From NCBI RefSeq assembly GCF_937616625.2, contig NC_065570.1:69839665-69903664 (forward strand): 64,000 nucleotides of DNA, given 5' to 3'. This document shows, one piece after another, positions 48,405-61,780 of this stretch (its first letter is position 1; every line of letters starts with the position of its first letter). The notes beneath the pieces were generated by a model. The model ran no database searches. It had not been told where the DNA came from and saw nothing but the letters and a program-made list of their open reading frames with translations. This stretch comes from Mercurialis annua. Lineage: Eukaryota > Streptophyta > Magnoliopsida > Malpighiales > Euphorbiaceae. A program made the translations under genes and the position numbers.

Positions 48405-48780
48405 GGCACCGTTTAGATTGAGGGTTTTTAAAATCCATGGATTTTAGCAAAATCAATGGATTTTAAATCAATGGAATTTAAATCCATAGATTTTAAAATT
48501 CCATCGTTTGGATTGAATATAAAATCAATGGATTTTTAATATTATTTATGGAAAATAATAAATGGCATAACAATCCATCATGTATAAAAAATGGTGGATT
48601 TGGACTTTCCCACCTAGTAGGTGGGAAATCAAAACCCTCAAAAATGATGGATTGTAGAAAATGAGGGAATTTATAAATCCATGAATTCTATTAATTTTTT
48701 TTAGGCAAACGATAGATTTTGTCTAAATCCATGGATTGTTTAAAATCCATCGTTTAGAATCCATCAATCCAAACGGTGCC
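48405..48780. mobile_element. Harbinger-like MITE, copy 1
   Basis: 376 bp. Ends GGCACCGTTTAGATTGA and, on the other strand, GGCACCGTTTGGATTGA. Whole element built of ATCCATGGATTTTA / AAATCCAT words in both orientations, with a central GGGAAATC-type stem. Flanking AAA on both sides is the only candidate target duplication. Confidence 0.85.
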
Positions 48781-49271
48781 AAAATACTATTCTCAATGTT
48801 TATTAGCCAAAAACTTCCTATTATAAATAATTGGAACTCACTTTATAAACAAATTTCTTAATTTAATTAGAAAATAAAAATAAAAATAAAAATATTTCAA
48901 TATATTATTATAATCTTCATATTAAAAATATTCCGTATATATTTTAATTAAGAACATTCAAAACAGAAAAATATAAATTATTCTTCTAAATAAAATATAC
49001 TTTTAAAAATAAAATAAAATAAAATAAAATATTCATTAAGCTCATAACATGAACAAGTGATCAATTCAACCTTCAACTTGACACGAAAAATTAAAAATGT
49101 CATTTTAAGTGAACCGGATATAAAAAGGCCATAATTTTGCCGAACCATGTCAAATCTCCCCTATCCCACTCTCACCTCCGAAAGTGAAACACACTCTTCA
49201 CTATAAAATGAAAAAAATAATAATCTTAAAACACCTTTTAATATTTACTTCATCTCTCAAATTAGCACTTC
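48781..49271. other. Non-coding spacer between the two related MITEs
   Basis: AT-rich; no gene recognised. Confidence 0.5.
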
Positions 49272-49643
49272 GGCACCGGTTGGATTGAGGAAATTTGAAA
49301 TCGATAAATTTAACAAAATCAATGGATTTAAAATCCATGAAATATGAAATTGGATTTACAAATACCATCGTTTGGATAGAATCTAAAATCAATGGATTTA
49401 TAGAGAAAATTTTGGAATAATAAAATATTCTAATAATCCATCATGTATAAAAATGATGGATTTTAACTTTCCCACCTTCTAAGTAGGAAATCAAATGAAG
49501 AATTTTAAAAGATGGTGGATTGTGACAATCCATAGATTCTAATCACTTTTTATTACATCAAACGGTGGATTTTATTCAAATTCATGAATTGTGTAAAATC
49601 CATGAATTTTAATCATCTGAATTCCCTCAATTCAAACGGTACC
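49272..49643. mobile_element. Harbinger-like MITE, copy 2
   Basis: 372 bp. Ends GGCACCGGTTGGATTGAGG and, on the other strand, GGTACCGTTTGAATTGAGG, with AAATCCATGAA / ATGGATTT words throughout. Same family and nearly same length as 48405-48780, but diverged, so the two were separate insertions or an old duplication. Confidence 0.83.
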
Positions 49644-50814
49644 TTAATGATTTTCAGACATCAATTTAATTTTTATAATTTAGAAAGTTCATAAATTATA
49701 TTAAATCTTTATTTAAAATTTTAGGATCTTTTTATTTTACGTTTAACCTTCTTCTTCCTAAACCTTAGACAAAAGTTTTGAACCCCGCCGTCGATTTCGC
49801 CCACCATACTTCACCGCCTGCAATTCCATCCCCTACGCCTATAAATCTGTCATTCCTTCTTACGTTTTTCTTTTCGTTCACATTCTCTGCAATTTTTGAA
49901 TCCCCGTATGCAATTTTTGACCCGCCTACAAATTTTTGAACATTATGTAAACAGTTAAGAAACTTCAACAGTCTTCATGTTTCACTAAAGTTGCTCAATA
50001 TGTTGCATCGAAATGTCAATAAAAGGAGCGAAAACAAAATGAAAATAGCTAACAGAATTATTCCTGCTTAAAATGGAGTGGTGGTGATGGTGTGACGAAA
50101 TGGAATGGTGGTGATGTGTGATGGGGGCGGAGAAGGATGGAGAAGAAGACGACATTAATTAGGTTAGATTAGGTTTAGGTTTAATTAATTTTGATAAGGT
50201 TAATTAAACTAGTTAATTAGGTTTAATTGGATTATTTAGGATTTTAAATTTCAATTAGGATTATAGTTAGGGGTTTAATTAGGGTTGAGTATGATAAATT
50301 TGAGTTAATTAGGTTGAATTAACAATCTTACTCACTTTTCTTGTCAGATAGGTGTTTGTGATACGATTTACTATAGTTATAGATTATTTTTGATCTGATT
50401 AGTGTAAAAATGATATATTTGATCTTTCGTACCAAGTTGAGAGGATGAATTGATCCTTTGTTCCTTTGTAATATTAACAACTTTGATCAAGAATTTTCCT
50501 GTATCAACTATTCATGCTTCAAAATCTGAATGTTCAAAATTTTAATTTTCCTTCACTTTTTCTAACTTCTAATGTCACATCAAACTCAATTTATAAAGTA
50601 GCTACTTAAATATTTAGTATCTCAATTAATGGACGATTAGCCTATTACAGAGAGGACATTATACATCTCACCTATTTTAAAAATTTATTTACGATAAAAC
50701 TTAAACTTTCAAAATTGAATTTTCTATTTTATCACTAGCTTTGACTTTTACCAACAATATGTGCGACACTCATAAACTTTTTTTGACTAAAAACACTAGT
50801 CAACCTCTCTAGCA
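49644..50814. other. Intergenic DNA
   Basis: No supported gene; frames around 49765-49968 (antisense) are short and unrecognised. The purine-rich tract 50060-50160 and the following AATTAGGTTTAGG-type repeats parallel the layout at 11470-11790, and 50430-50460 (AAGTTGAGAGGATGAATTGA) is close to 11753-11772. Confidence 0.4.
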
Positions 50815-51232
50815 TGTTATGCACAATTTTTATTGGAAGAAAGAAAGTAAGGATGGCAAAGAGTATTTACTTAATGTCTATATGATTTCTTAAGATTTGT
50901 AGGATATATAGGATTTGTAGCATACTTTAGAAATGAGGTCTTGAGACTATATATATAATCCTTCACTTCTTCCATGAATGGTTAGAATCTATTTGATTTA
51001 ATGATATTTATTCTATCTCTAGAGTTATTCATACTATTCTATGCAATGTTGGATTATTCTCGTGTAGAAAATTTCGAAAGAATTTTATAGAGAAAATTTT
51101 AAAATGTTATAGAGGATTCCAAAATATAGAATTTTGGAATGTTCTGAAGGATTTCAGAACATGAGGTTTTGAGAGTATTCTGGAGAATTTTAGAACATAA
51201 TCGCTATTGACTGCAAAAAATTATATGCTACA
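50815..51232 (-). repeat. 3' LTR of a decayed Ty3-gypsy element
   Basis: On the minus strand it starts TGTAGCATATAA and ends GCATAACA, about 418 bp, and is preceded by a polypurine tract AGTGGGGGGAAA (51249-51238). A TATATATAG box lies near 50950. The 5' LTR is not in the window, so the boundaries rest on TG...CA and the polypurine tract. Confidence 0.65.
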
Positions 51233-51239
51233 TGATATT

Positions 51240-52140
51240 TCCCCCCACTCAATTTGTAAATTTTCCCGTCGCATCCTCCTCGTATGCTTTAATTAGTCGC
51301 TTGCTATTCCACAATGTAAGTTCGTCCTCCCAACTTGCCTCGATGTAAAGTGCACCCTTCAATTTGACGAAGTACTCGACATAGCTCGATGGTTGTCGTC
51401 TTCTCAATAATGAAATGATTTGTTAAAATTTCCTTTACATCACGTTCGGGGTAATGTCGTAATGATCGTGGGTGCTCGCTTTGACTTGCTCCTACATGAA
51501 TCATTCTTGTCCGTAAGCTTACATGGATACCTAAAGAAAAAACAAGCTTACATGGAAAATTGGGTGCATCTTTACATGTGAAGGTAAGTTCAAGCGACAT
51601 GCTATCTTGCTAATCCGCCTCGCTACCAGAAATGTTACGCCTTACTAGTCGCTTGTACATCCTCACAAACTTTCGGCTTTGATGAGTAAGGAGTTTCACC
51701 ATTACTAGGTCTCTTTGCTCAAACTACAAATGCCTCCTCTAAGAATTAGAGCATTTCTTTCTCTTCTTTGCAAAATTTACTAGATATGATCGCAATGTTA
51801 GAATCATTTTATCCTTTGGCAAACTTAAATGTGGTAGGACTCGGTCCCTTGTCCCCCATGGCAAGAACATGTGGAGTCATTAGCTATTGCCCTATCGCAA
51901 TCTCAAATGGACAAGCTTTCATTGAGTCATAACATTACTTGATGATTTCATTTTCAACCCTTGCGGCTTTTGCAAGCATACCCGATCTCCTTAATTCCGC
52001 GGTTACCACTATGTCCTTTACCGAATTGATGCATCTTCCTTTGACTTGCTAAATTCATCAATATCTTGATTTGCGAATCATGCTCGAGTTCCTCCTTGAC
52101 TCGATCCACTAATGGGAAGTTAGGACTTTGTGGTGACAGC
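51240..52140 (-). pseudogene. Gypsy chromovirus integrase C-terminus and chromodomain, decayed
   Basis: The minus strand reads, across several frames and stops, gypsy integrase C-terminal words: PFEIAIGQ, MTPHVLAMGDKGPSPTTFKF, AKK.KK, QRDLVMVKLLTHQSRKFV, a degenerate Y-K-R-L-V-R-R, RLELT...HPxFHVS-like text, then chromodomain-like DVKEILTNHFIIEK and IKAYEEDATG at the end. In functional chromoviruses this region completes the integrase and directs insertion to chromatin. The best open stretch is 51304-51600. It is followed by the polypurine tract and LTR. Upstream pol domains are missing, so this is the truncated 3' end of a dead element. Confidence 0.75.
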
Positions 52141-54683
52141 TAGTTATGCTATACGTGAAGACTAGCAAAAGTTACAGCTACCAGAGAGGCCCTAAGTTGC
52201 TTGCAGGAGAAGTAGGAGATAATCATACATTCAAACACATTGAAAGTTATCGTAGATATAAGACGATAACTAAAAGCCGACAACATATCGTTTATGAACA
52301 ATTGTATTGATTTATCTAAACAGTTAATTTTGCTTTGGGTTTATAAAACGTTGTGCGAATAATATTGCATATCACCTTGCACTAGTAACTCGTTCAATAT
52401 TAGCTAGGTCACTAAAAAATTATTGGGTCTATATTTTTGAGTTTTTTTACCGCTGTAACTACTTCCGATTTGAATGAATGAATTCTATATGTTTCTTTTA
52501 AATACATATATATTAAACAAATGAATTTACAGTTGGTAGTTGGTGTAAGCGAAAAGTATGTAAACAAAATATTATGGAGACAGCTATTTATATAATAGAA
52601 GAAGTTCTACAAGGCATCTAATGCCAATCTCTTCCATTCAATTCCAGCTATAAAAGGTTTTGCCAGCTAAGCAAATTTACAAAAGAACAAAAACCCAGTA
52701 AATTCTATGCCTTGTAAAAGAAGCAATTTACATTATTATTTAACTTTTCAAAATATGGACACCCCACCAATTAATTTAAAATATAAAATCAGTTCATATA
52801 ACTAATATGTATATGTATATAAATAACTTTGCCATGCGTACCATTTTATAATTCATCTTAGTGGTAAGCTTGATGTTTCGTTAACGCATACAATCTCTTT
52901 GTGTTTATGCCTCAAATTTTGACTTTTTGCTTATCACTATAACCCCACATCTCATTTTTTTTGTTATTTTTATTTTCCCCATTTAGCTCAATGATTGATT
53001 TACATGATGCATTACATTACATGCCACAGTTTATCTATTATTTTTTTACTTTTATTATATTGACCCTTTCATATTTTATTTATTTATTACATTCAATAGT
53101 TAATTTATATATTTAATTTTAAGTAATAAAATATTAGTAATTTTAGTCTATTTCTTTAATATAAAATATTTAAATTATATATTAATATTTATTGAATAAT
53201 ATGTAAATGTTCGATAAAGTTTAATCATTTTTTTTGGTCACTTTAGTAGGTTGATAAAGCTTAATAATTTTACACTTCATTAATTTTAGAGTTTTCTAAC
53301 AAACAGAATTATTTAAAATTATAATTTATTGGATAAAATGATTATATGATAATTAAAAAAATTAATAAAAAACAAAAAACTTAATAAAAGAATAAAAGTT
53401 ACATTTTATTTAAATTATTCTAATTAAAATAATGAACTTATTTATATTTGATATGCTTACAGTAGCGTGTTTTTCATTTCAACTTGCAAAAAAAAAACTT
53501 ATTAAATTGCTAGAATTCTTGTATTTATTTTAATTTATTTATTTCCTATGCGTTATTTTCTTATTTTTTTCAATAAGAATAAAGATTAAATTATCTCTAT
53601 TTTTTAGTGGGCGTTATGGTTTTTTAATTAAATTATCTCTATTTTTTAAGTGTGTTTATATCTTTCTAAAAATTAAGAGGAGTTTAATAGTAATTTACAA
53701 GAGATCGAACTCGTTAAAGACCAATTAAGTGATGATAAAGTAAATATCATCTAGTGAATTTTTTTTGATGTCCATTCATACAATATGTTATATCGATACG
53801 ATTAAAAGTTAATTATTATTACTTTTTTGGATTAAAATTCGAACTACTACTTTTTTTTACAGATTGGAACTACTGTTTTTTATAAATTTTAAAAAACCAA
53901 TGTAAAAATTAAAGAAAAAAAGTAAACTTTTTACAATCGAAAAGGAGAACGGTGATTTGAAAAGACCTAAATTCATGAGAATAATATATTACAACTAATA
54001 AAGATCCAAGGGAAAAATTATATATATACACAAACAAATTTTATTTATCAATCAGAATTTGTAGTTGTTAATTATTTTAAAAGAAAATCTAAATTTCATT
54101 TCAAAATAAAAAGTTGGAGGAAATGTGAAAAGTCAGAAAATAATGTATTAGCGAAATATGCGACTTTGGCTTCTCAATTACTATGAATTTCGTGTTAAAT
54201 AAAAGGTGGTGCGAATTTCTTTTTGATGTTTGCACAGTTTACGGAATATTCTTACTCATTTTACTGTTATGCCCTTAATTTATCAATTATCACCAATTTC
54301 ATACCTTATCACATTTGTACTTGACAAGGTTACCCTCAATATTTATTTTATATACAAGAATTGTCCTTGAAAGATTTAAATTTTCTCATTGAACTTCATT
54401 TTCCGTTGCAACAAATAGTTTCTTACATGAGGTATTGTATTAAATGATAAGATCATCTTATTTTATCACTTAAAATTCGGTTCATTGCACTTGTATGATT
54501 TATAAGCATACGCAGGTATAAAAATATAAAGACAATCTGAAAAAAAATCGACGACCACAATTCTCTTTGTATATAAAATTATAAAGTACAATTTTTAAAA
54601 TAAATATGATAATCAAGTTAAAGTAAAAAACTAATAGATGAAATAAGTTGATATGAAACAAATTCATTTTTGATTTTTTTATA
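52141..54683. other. AT-rich intergenic DNA
   Basis: No gene recognised. A small tandem duplication (TTAAATTATCTCTATTTTTT, two copies about 40 bp apart) lies near 53588-53650. Confidence 0.45.
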
Positions 54684-55010
54684 TTACTCCCTCGGGTTTT
54701 ATTTAAATGTCGCCCTAGGTTGTTAATATTAAGAAGTGACTTTTTTGGTTTAAATTACAAAGATAAATACTAATATAACTCTATTTATTAACTCTACCAA
54801 TAAAAAATTTAATTTTAAAAATAGGACTATTAACTCCGCTAGTGAAAAATTTAATTTTAAAAATAAATTACTATAAAATTAAGTGATCTAATGAAAAGAT
54901 TAAATTTGAAATATAATTATAAAAGACACATAAAATTTAAAATGACAATTATTGCTATATAAAAATATTTGTCTAAAATAATAATTTAAAGAAAAAAGAA
55001 GGAATATATT
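54684..55010. mobile_element. Possible Stowaway-like element
   Basis: Starts TACTCCCTCGGGTTTTATTT, the usual plant Stowaway left terminus. The right end is badly decayed (AAAAGAAGGAATA near 55000). It contains a two-copy repeat, ATTAACTC...AAAAATTTAATTTTAAAAATA (54785-54865). Confidence 0.4.
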
Positions 55011-58000
55011 ATTGATTTTTTTTGAATAACTTTGCAAATGGCTAATTCCAACTATACTTATATATGCATCCCTTTTTTTTAAAAAAATGATCTTAGATTA
55101 TATGAGCATTTAATGTCATATTGATTAATTGGGGCCCTATTTTGCACCACTTATTTCTCTGACTCAATAATTGAGTTTAGGAAATAGTTCACCAAGTAAA
55201 CAAAATGAAATTTTATTTTTCTTTTTTAAATATCCCAAAATAATGGGTGATTTTTAATAACCTTTAAAGCCACAAAAATTAAAGGTCTTTTGGGTCTGAT
55301 TTATAATTTCTCCTTAGTCACATTAATTGATGAAAAAGTCATAACAATCAATTCCACTTACACATCCAATGATGAAAAAAAAAATTAATTACCATGTTAT
55401 GTTCCATTCAATTGTATTTACTTTCAAAAATAATATAAAATTCCTTAGAATAAATATCCACAATCTAAAAGGAAAAAAAAATACCACTCAACCACCATAT
55501 CACTATTATATCAAGTCATTTTCATATGCAAGTGCACCAATAAGGCTTAATTCATGAAAAATCCAGTAAAAATAATACTATTTATTTTAGATATTCAAAA
55601 ATATTAAAATGACTACAAGACACTTTGGAAAGACAGATTTAAAGAAACATACCATTAATTACAATCTAATTTGGCTAATAATGGTCCTAAATTATTATGG
55701 AATAGTTTTAACATTAATGAAGATTAGGAGATTATTATAGCCACTAAAAATGTTTTTTTTTATCCTTATTTATTATGGTAGGTTGCAACCCAACTAAATT
55801 GGCCACTATTTACTTCAATTCAATAAATTTCTCGGCCTAATAACATGACCCACATCTAATTCCAACAGTGGATCCCACTTTTAAAATGTCATTTTTAAGA
55901 TAAGTTTTTTTTTAAAAGGAGGTACTCTAGTAAAAATTGATTTGAATGTAAAAAATTTAAAATATTATTTTATAACTGAAAACCATTCAAAAAATTTCAT
56001 AAACTGTACTAAATAAAATGTCATTTATAAGATAATTTTTTTTCTTTGCATATTTATTTATTAATTAATTATTTATTTTTTTCAAATTACATTTGTCATA
56101 ATTACTGTAGGACCCTTACTCCACAAGCACACTGCACAAACACTATACAACAGTCTCACCCAACAAAATAATAATAATACAAAGTTGAATTGATATTACA
56201 TATATATATCATAAATTACTTATTATAATGTATTGTTCTTTAAATTAACCTAGGGCAACTTTGACATATCTTTGTTATATATCATCACCACCCTGGGCAT
56301 ATTTAAAAAGCTATTTTAATTAATTAATTAATTGGCAGAGACAAACCCAGATCAGAAATCAGGTGATCAATTAAAATATTGTTAAAATTAAATTCAATCA
56401 TTAAAGGTCAATGTGATCCATGTTAGGGCCAATTCGGTAATTTTGATACTTTCTACAAGCTAAGCTGATGTTTTGACATAGAATTTTCACATGAACAAAA
56501 AGAAATACCCTAAAGAAATTATTGAATAAAATAATGATATATATTCATGAAAAAGTAGAAAGATAAAAAATAAAATAAAAGCTGACCTACGTGGGCCGGC
56601 TTTTAACTAAATTTAGCTGGACAGACAAAAAACAACTAATTATCACCATCATTTCTATGCGCAGCTGTTGATAAATTCCTGAAACAGTTCAAAAAACAAT
56701 CACATTCTTCTTTGGATTTATTTTATCAATTTATATATATTTAAATCACATCATAACTTAATTAGTACTATTATAAATAAATTACTATTAATTATTTAAC
56801 TTAAAATTATTCTGTTAAATAATTATAAAATTAGAAAAAATCAAAATAAACTATGCTGCTTAATTTTTATAAATCATTTATATTTTTAAATTTATCTCAA
56901 AATAAATTTTATAATTAATTATAATATTTTAAAAATATTTTTCGAATTAATAAAATAAATTATTATAAGTTAAGAAGTTAAGAACATAACTATGTTAAAT
57001 GTTAATATATAAAATTAAAAGAATATTTTTAATATACTTATTTTATTTATTTGAAGTTTATGTGCAAGTTACACAATAAAAAGTAGTTCATTTTCTACAC
57101 GTATCTACAAAAAGCGATACATTCTAATTTAAATGGTCGAGAGTATAGCATACGAGGACTCCAATTTTAAACCTTCACAATTCTTATAAAGTGAGAATAT
57201 CAACTAAATCACTCTCTAATTGTTAAATAATTTTAGTTTTAAGTAAAAATAATAATATTTTTATTATTTTTTTCTAACATGATTATAATTTTATTTTTCT
57301 TTAAATAAATATTTCAGTTTTAATTTTTGAATAAAATTAGTATCAAGTGAGAAATATTTAAGTGTATAACAATAACTTTACGGTCCATAATTGATATCCT
57401 AATTTGTTATACTAAAAGTAAATTTTGTAATTAAAATTATACTAATTATCGATGATGTGTTTGTTAATCTGTTCATTATTATAATATACATTTTAATAAT
57501 TGGAAATAATTCATAATATATACATATATATATATATATTTTAATATTAAAATTATCTCATTAAATAAAATTATTATTATTAAAATTATATCAGGACCAA
57601 CAGAAAATGTTTTTAATATGTGTGCAGTTAATTTATTTTAATAAATAAAAATGCCACTTAAAATAAAAGTCGGTCTATTAATTATAGATCAAGAATGATA
57701 TTTTTTCCGTTTCATTTAAAATAAAAATATATATATTGCTCATATGTTAAGTAAAAAGTAATTACATAATTAAAAATATGATACTATAAGTTTTTGATAC
57801 GGAACAAATAAAAACGAGATATGTCATCTTTTAAACCGAATAAAGATATATAAAATGAATAATAATATAAAAATACATGTAAGTATATCTTTCTGTGCCA
57901 GTGCCACCTTTATTATTACAGCGAAGGAAGGAAGTGACACCTCTGCCTTTACTTTTTAACTAGCCAACCCTACCAAAACACAATCAAAAGAAAAATAAAA

Positions 58001-58078
58001 AACCCAAAACCCAAAAGATTCCACAGCTAAAATAAGTAAAAATAGCATAGAAAAATAATGAATGAAAAATAAAAATAG
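55011..58078. other. AT-rich intergenic DNA upstream of the GT-2-type gene
   Basis: No coding frame that I can support; the 62-codon frame at 55369-55557 has no recognisable domain. The last several hundred bases presumably include the promoter of the gene at 58350. Around 57700-57800 a CCGTTTCATTTAAAATAAAA tract hints at another old MITE. Confidence 0.4.
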
Positions 58079-58086
58079 TATAAATA
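58079..58086 (+). promoter_or_regulatory. Possible TATA box of the GT-2-type trihelix gene
   Basis: TATAAATA about 265 bp before the start codon. A CT-rich leader (CACCTCCCTCTTC, 58182 onward) lies between, typical of plant 5' UTRs. Confidence 0.4.
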
Positions 58087-58349
58087 TAAAAGAATCAACT
58101 TCTTGAGATTGACAAGCAGATCCCACCCAAATAAATTAATAAATTCTACCATTACATTACATTAATAATTAAAATTAACACACCTCCCTCTTCATAAAAC
58201 CCATTTCACCTCCCTTCTTCCCCCATTTTTGATTTGATGTTTTCTTTTTTTCTTTTTCCAAATTTTTCTCTTAATTTTTTTGTTTTTATAATTTTCAACA
58301 AACTGTAATTCAGCAAACAGAGAGAGAAAGTTAAAAGAGTACTACTCCA

Positions 58350-60845
58350 ATGCTAGGAGACTCCAGTAGTGTTCTAGCAACCACAACCACAGCCTCAACT
58401 GGCGGCGGAGGAGGAGGCGGAGGTGGGGGTGGTGCTGACTCTGCAGCTCCTCCTCACCAGCTAACCGGAAGTGGCTGTGGTGGTACCGCAGTGCAAGAAT
58501 TTGGTATATTAAGGGAAGGTGGCCATAATTCAGGTACTGAAGATGATAAAAGAGGCGGCGGTGGAGACGATGGTGACCGGAGCTTCGGTGGGAACCGGTG
58601 GCCGAGACAAGAAACACTAGCACTGTTAAAAATAAGGTCAGATATGGACGTAGCTTTTCGTGATTCAAGTGTTAAGGGTCCTTTATGGGATGAAGTATCC
58701 AGGTATGTTTTAAATTTAATGGAGAGATCTGCACAAATCATTCAGTAATTTTTGTTTTCTGATTTTACCATTTTTGGGTTGTATCAGTTTTCACAGAAAT
58801 TCATGTTATTCTTCTCTTCTCTGCACAGACAGATTACACTTTTTCTATGATTTTGATTTCAAAAGCAGATTTCCTCACTACCCTTTTGCTTTAAATAACT
58901 CAAACTTCTTTTTTATCTTTCTGGGTTTCATTATTTTTTATTCACTCTCTACTCATAAAGTAAATTACAATTCGGACATTTTTTTCATCTGCCTTTCTTG
59001 TTTCATCATTTCAGCTCATTCTTGTCTTCACTTATTTAAGTTATTGAATTATTAGATCCTAGCTATAAAATGACAGCTCTAATTAATTTTTCTTGTTTAC
59101 TGTCTTAATTTTGCATGTTTATAATTTTATGTGTGGATTATATGTTTGTTTGATTATGAGTTGGGTTGAAAAATGTTTGTTTTTTTAGGAAGCTAGCAGA
59201 GCTTGGTTATAATCGAAGCGCCAAGAAATGTAAAGAGAAGTTCGAAAACGTGTTCAAGTACCACAAAAGAACTAAAGAAGGCCGAACTGGTAAACAAGAA
59301 GGCAAAACGTATCGTTTTTTTGATCAATTAGAAGCGTTTGAATCTCATACATTATCACAACAACCATTATTACAACAAACACAAACACATCCACCCCAAC
59401 ACCCACAACCGCCGCAGCCGCAGATTCTCCCGCTCAAACCTTCTCAGCCTCCGCCGGGGACGACAACTATAGCAATGCCGCCAATGGTTGCTCATCCGGT
59501 TATTACTACTACTGTTTCATCGATTTCTTCATTTCCTTCATCAGCAAGTCCCACTGTCTTGCCCTTACAGCAAGCAATAACAGTACCCATACCAAACCCT
59601 AGTACAAATTTAAATCAGACGGCTCAAGCGGTTAATATGATGCAATCTTCGAATTTTCCTAGTTTTTCGGCGGATCTTCTGTCGAATTCTACATCATCGT
59701 CGACGTCTTCAGACGTCGAAATTCATCAGGGGCGGCGGAGTAGGAAAAGAAAATGGAAGGATTTTTTTGAGAAGTTGATGACTGAAGTGATCCATAAACA
59801 AGAAGATATGCAGAAGCAATTCTTGGAAGCTATAGAGAAGCGAGAACATGATAGAATGGTTAGAGAAGAATCTTGGAGAATTCAAGAAATGGCCAGAATT
59901 AATAGAGAACGAGAGATTTTAGCCCAAGAACGATCCATAGCCGCCGCTAAAGATTCCGCCGTAATGGCATTTCTGCAAAAACTATCCGAACAGCAAAATC
60001 CCGGCCTGCAACAACCGCAGACTAATCCATCACCACCGCCACAGCAACAGCCAGTACATCCTCCACTGCCTCCGCCACCGACACAGCCACAGCCACAGCC
60101 AATGCCGGCGCCAGTACCACAAGCACTGCCTGTGGCAGCAGTAGCAGCACAACCCGCACAACCAGCACCACCGGCACCAACAACGCAGCAGCAGCAACCA
60201 GCTGCTGCAATTAATCTGGAGATGAAATCAGATAATGGGGATCGGAGTTTGACGGCGGCGAGTTCATCGAGATGGCCTAAAGTGGAAGTGCACGCGTTGA
60301 TTAATCTTAGAGGCACTCTTGACTCGAAGTATCAAGAAAATGGACCAAAAGGGCCATTATGGGAAGAAATTTCAGCCGGAATGAAAAAACTGGGATACAA
60401 TCGGAATTCAAAGAGATGTAAGGAGAAATGGGAAAACATAAACAAATATTTCAAAAAAGTGAAAGAGAGCAACAAAAAACGGCCTCAAGATTCAAAAACA
60501 TGTCCATATTTTCACCAACTCGACGCATTATACAGAGAGAAGCACAAGAATTTCGATTCATCGCCATCAAATATTCAAACGATGAAGCCTCATGATCATC
60601 ATCATCAGCCTCATCAGATTAATTCAGTTCCTTTAATGGTACGGCCCGAACAGCAATGGCCACCTCTTCCAAATTCTCAACAACAGCAGCAGCATGACTC
60701 AGTAATGGAAGATTTAGAAAGTGATGATAATCTAAACGATGACGATGACAAAGATATGGATGAAGACGAGGAAGATGAAGCCAGTGGGTATGAAATTGTA
60801 GCTAATAGCAACAACAGACCAACGTCAATGAGCTCAGCTGGCTAA
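58350..60845 (+). CDS. GT-2-type trihelix transcription factor with two DNA-binding domains
   Basis: Two exons, 58350-58702 and 59189-60845, joined in frame (VSR/KLAELGY) to 669 aa plus TAA. The 486-bp intron (GTATGT...TTTTAG) splits the first DNA-binding domain. N-terminus MLGDSSSVLA, then an 11-residue glycine tract (18-28). First trihelix about 83-168: NRWPRQETLALLKIRSDMD, GPLWDEVSRKLAELGYNRSA, KCKEKFENVFKYHKRTKEG. A Pro/Gln/Ser linker follows, then a basic nuclear-localisation-like RRSRKRK at about 300 and a long charged helix (about 305-390, coiled coil). Second trihelix about 479-565: SRWPKVEVHALINLRG, GPLWEEISAGMKKLGYNRNS, KCKEKWENINKYFKKVKES. The tail is very acidic (DDNLNDDDDKDMDEDEEDE). 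This is the architecture of GT-2, DF1 and GTL1, which bind GT elements and control growth, trichomes, root hairs or stomatal traits. I cannot say which of these is the orthologue. No lesion seen. Confidence 0.96.
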
Positions 60846-61387
60846 AAAAAAGGAACAGAATTTAAGGATGTTCATATCGGAATGGGAAGTGGGTCAGACT
60901 CAGATTCCGGCAGCCGTGAATTGTGGCGGAGGAATCGGAAATTTGTAAGAAGGAAGTAAACACAAATATACACTGGTGAGTGAAAACTGGGTTGGGGTTG
61001 TAGCATATAGTCAGTTATGTGGATTATATGTTTAATTAATTTCTATAATTTATTTATTTTTTTGCTAAATAAATAATGTGAGGAAAATGAGAGACAAATA
61101 GAAGTTCAGGTTCCAAAGAATAAATAACAAATAATACTAGTGTTGTAATTTTTCTTTAATTTTTTTATTTTTCATGGTTGTCAATATTTCACTCTAGTGA
61201 GATGTTTTGATTAGTATTTTCTTCTTCTTTTTAGTTATTTTTTTTTCTATTTCCTTACTTTCAAAATCAATAAATAAGTTATGAGATTCAAGAAAAATTT
61301 ATATTATCTAATTTAAAATTACTCTATTAAGTAATTTTGTTATGATCCTTTTTTTTGACAGTGGATAATACTTAGTTTTTTTAGAAC
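60846..61387. other. Probable 3' UTR and downstream DNA of the GT-2-type gene
   Basis: The region contains several AATAAA-like signals (AATAAATAAC near 61120 and AATCAATAAATAA near 61267). No gene. Confidence 0.5.
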
Positions 61388-61780
61388 AAATTACTTTAAG
61401 GTCCTTAAAATATATCATAATTAACAGTTTGATATCTTTTATTTTATAAATCTACTTAATGGTCACTCAGTTTCAATGCCGTTAACTATTAGGTCCCTCC
61501 ATTAATTTTGATATTTATTTTCAATGGTATCCCACCTTTAATTTCGTGAACGGTTTAGTCCCTCACTTTTTTAATTTTATTAAATGATTTGTTACCTCAC
61601 TTTAACGACTTAGTATTTCAGTTTTAGTTCCGTTAAACGATTTAGTCCCTCAAATTAACGGAAAAGTTTCTCAGTCAACGGAATTAAATTAAACTGAGGG
61701 ATCATTAAATAAATTTTTGAAACAAGAGGTAATAAATTATTAATTATGGTATATCTTAGGAACCTCAACGTAATTTGCTT
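61388..61780. mobile_element. Foldback MITE, about 390 bp
   Basis: Inverted ends: AAATTACTTTAAGGTCC and ATATCATAATTAACAG on the left, CCTCAACGTAATTTGC and TTAATTATGGTATATC on the right. Central repeats of GTCCCTC and CGTTAAC in both orientations. Target duplication not resolved. Confidence 0.7.

Noticed and set aside
58454..58741. Antisense Ser/Pro-rich frame over GT-2 exon 1
   Set aside because: Shadow of the true coding strand, caused by its biased codons. The same holds for 59882-60316 and 60022-60210.
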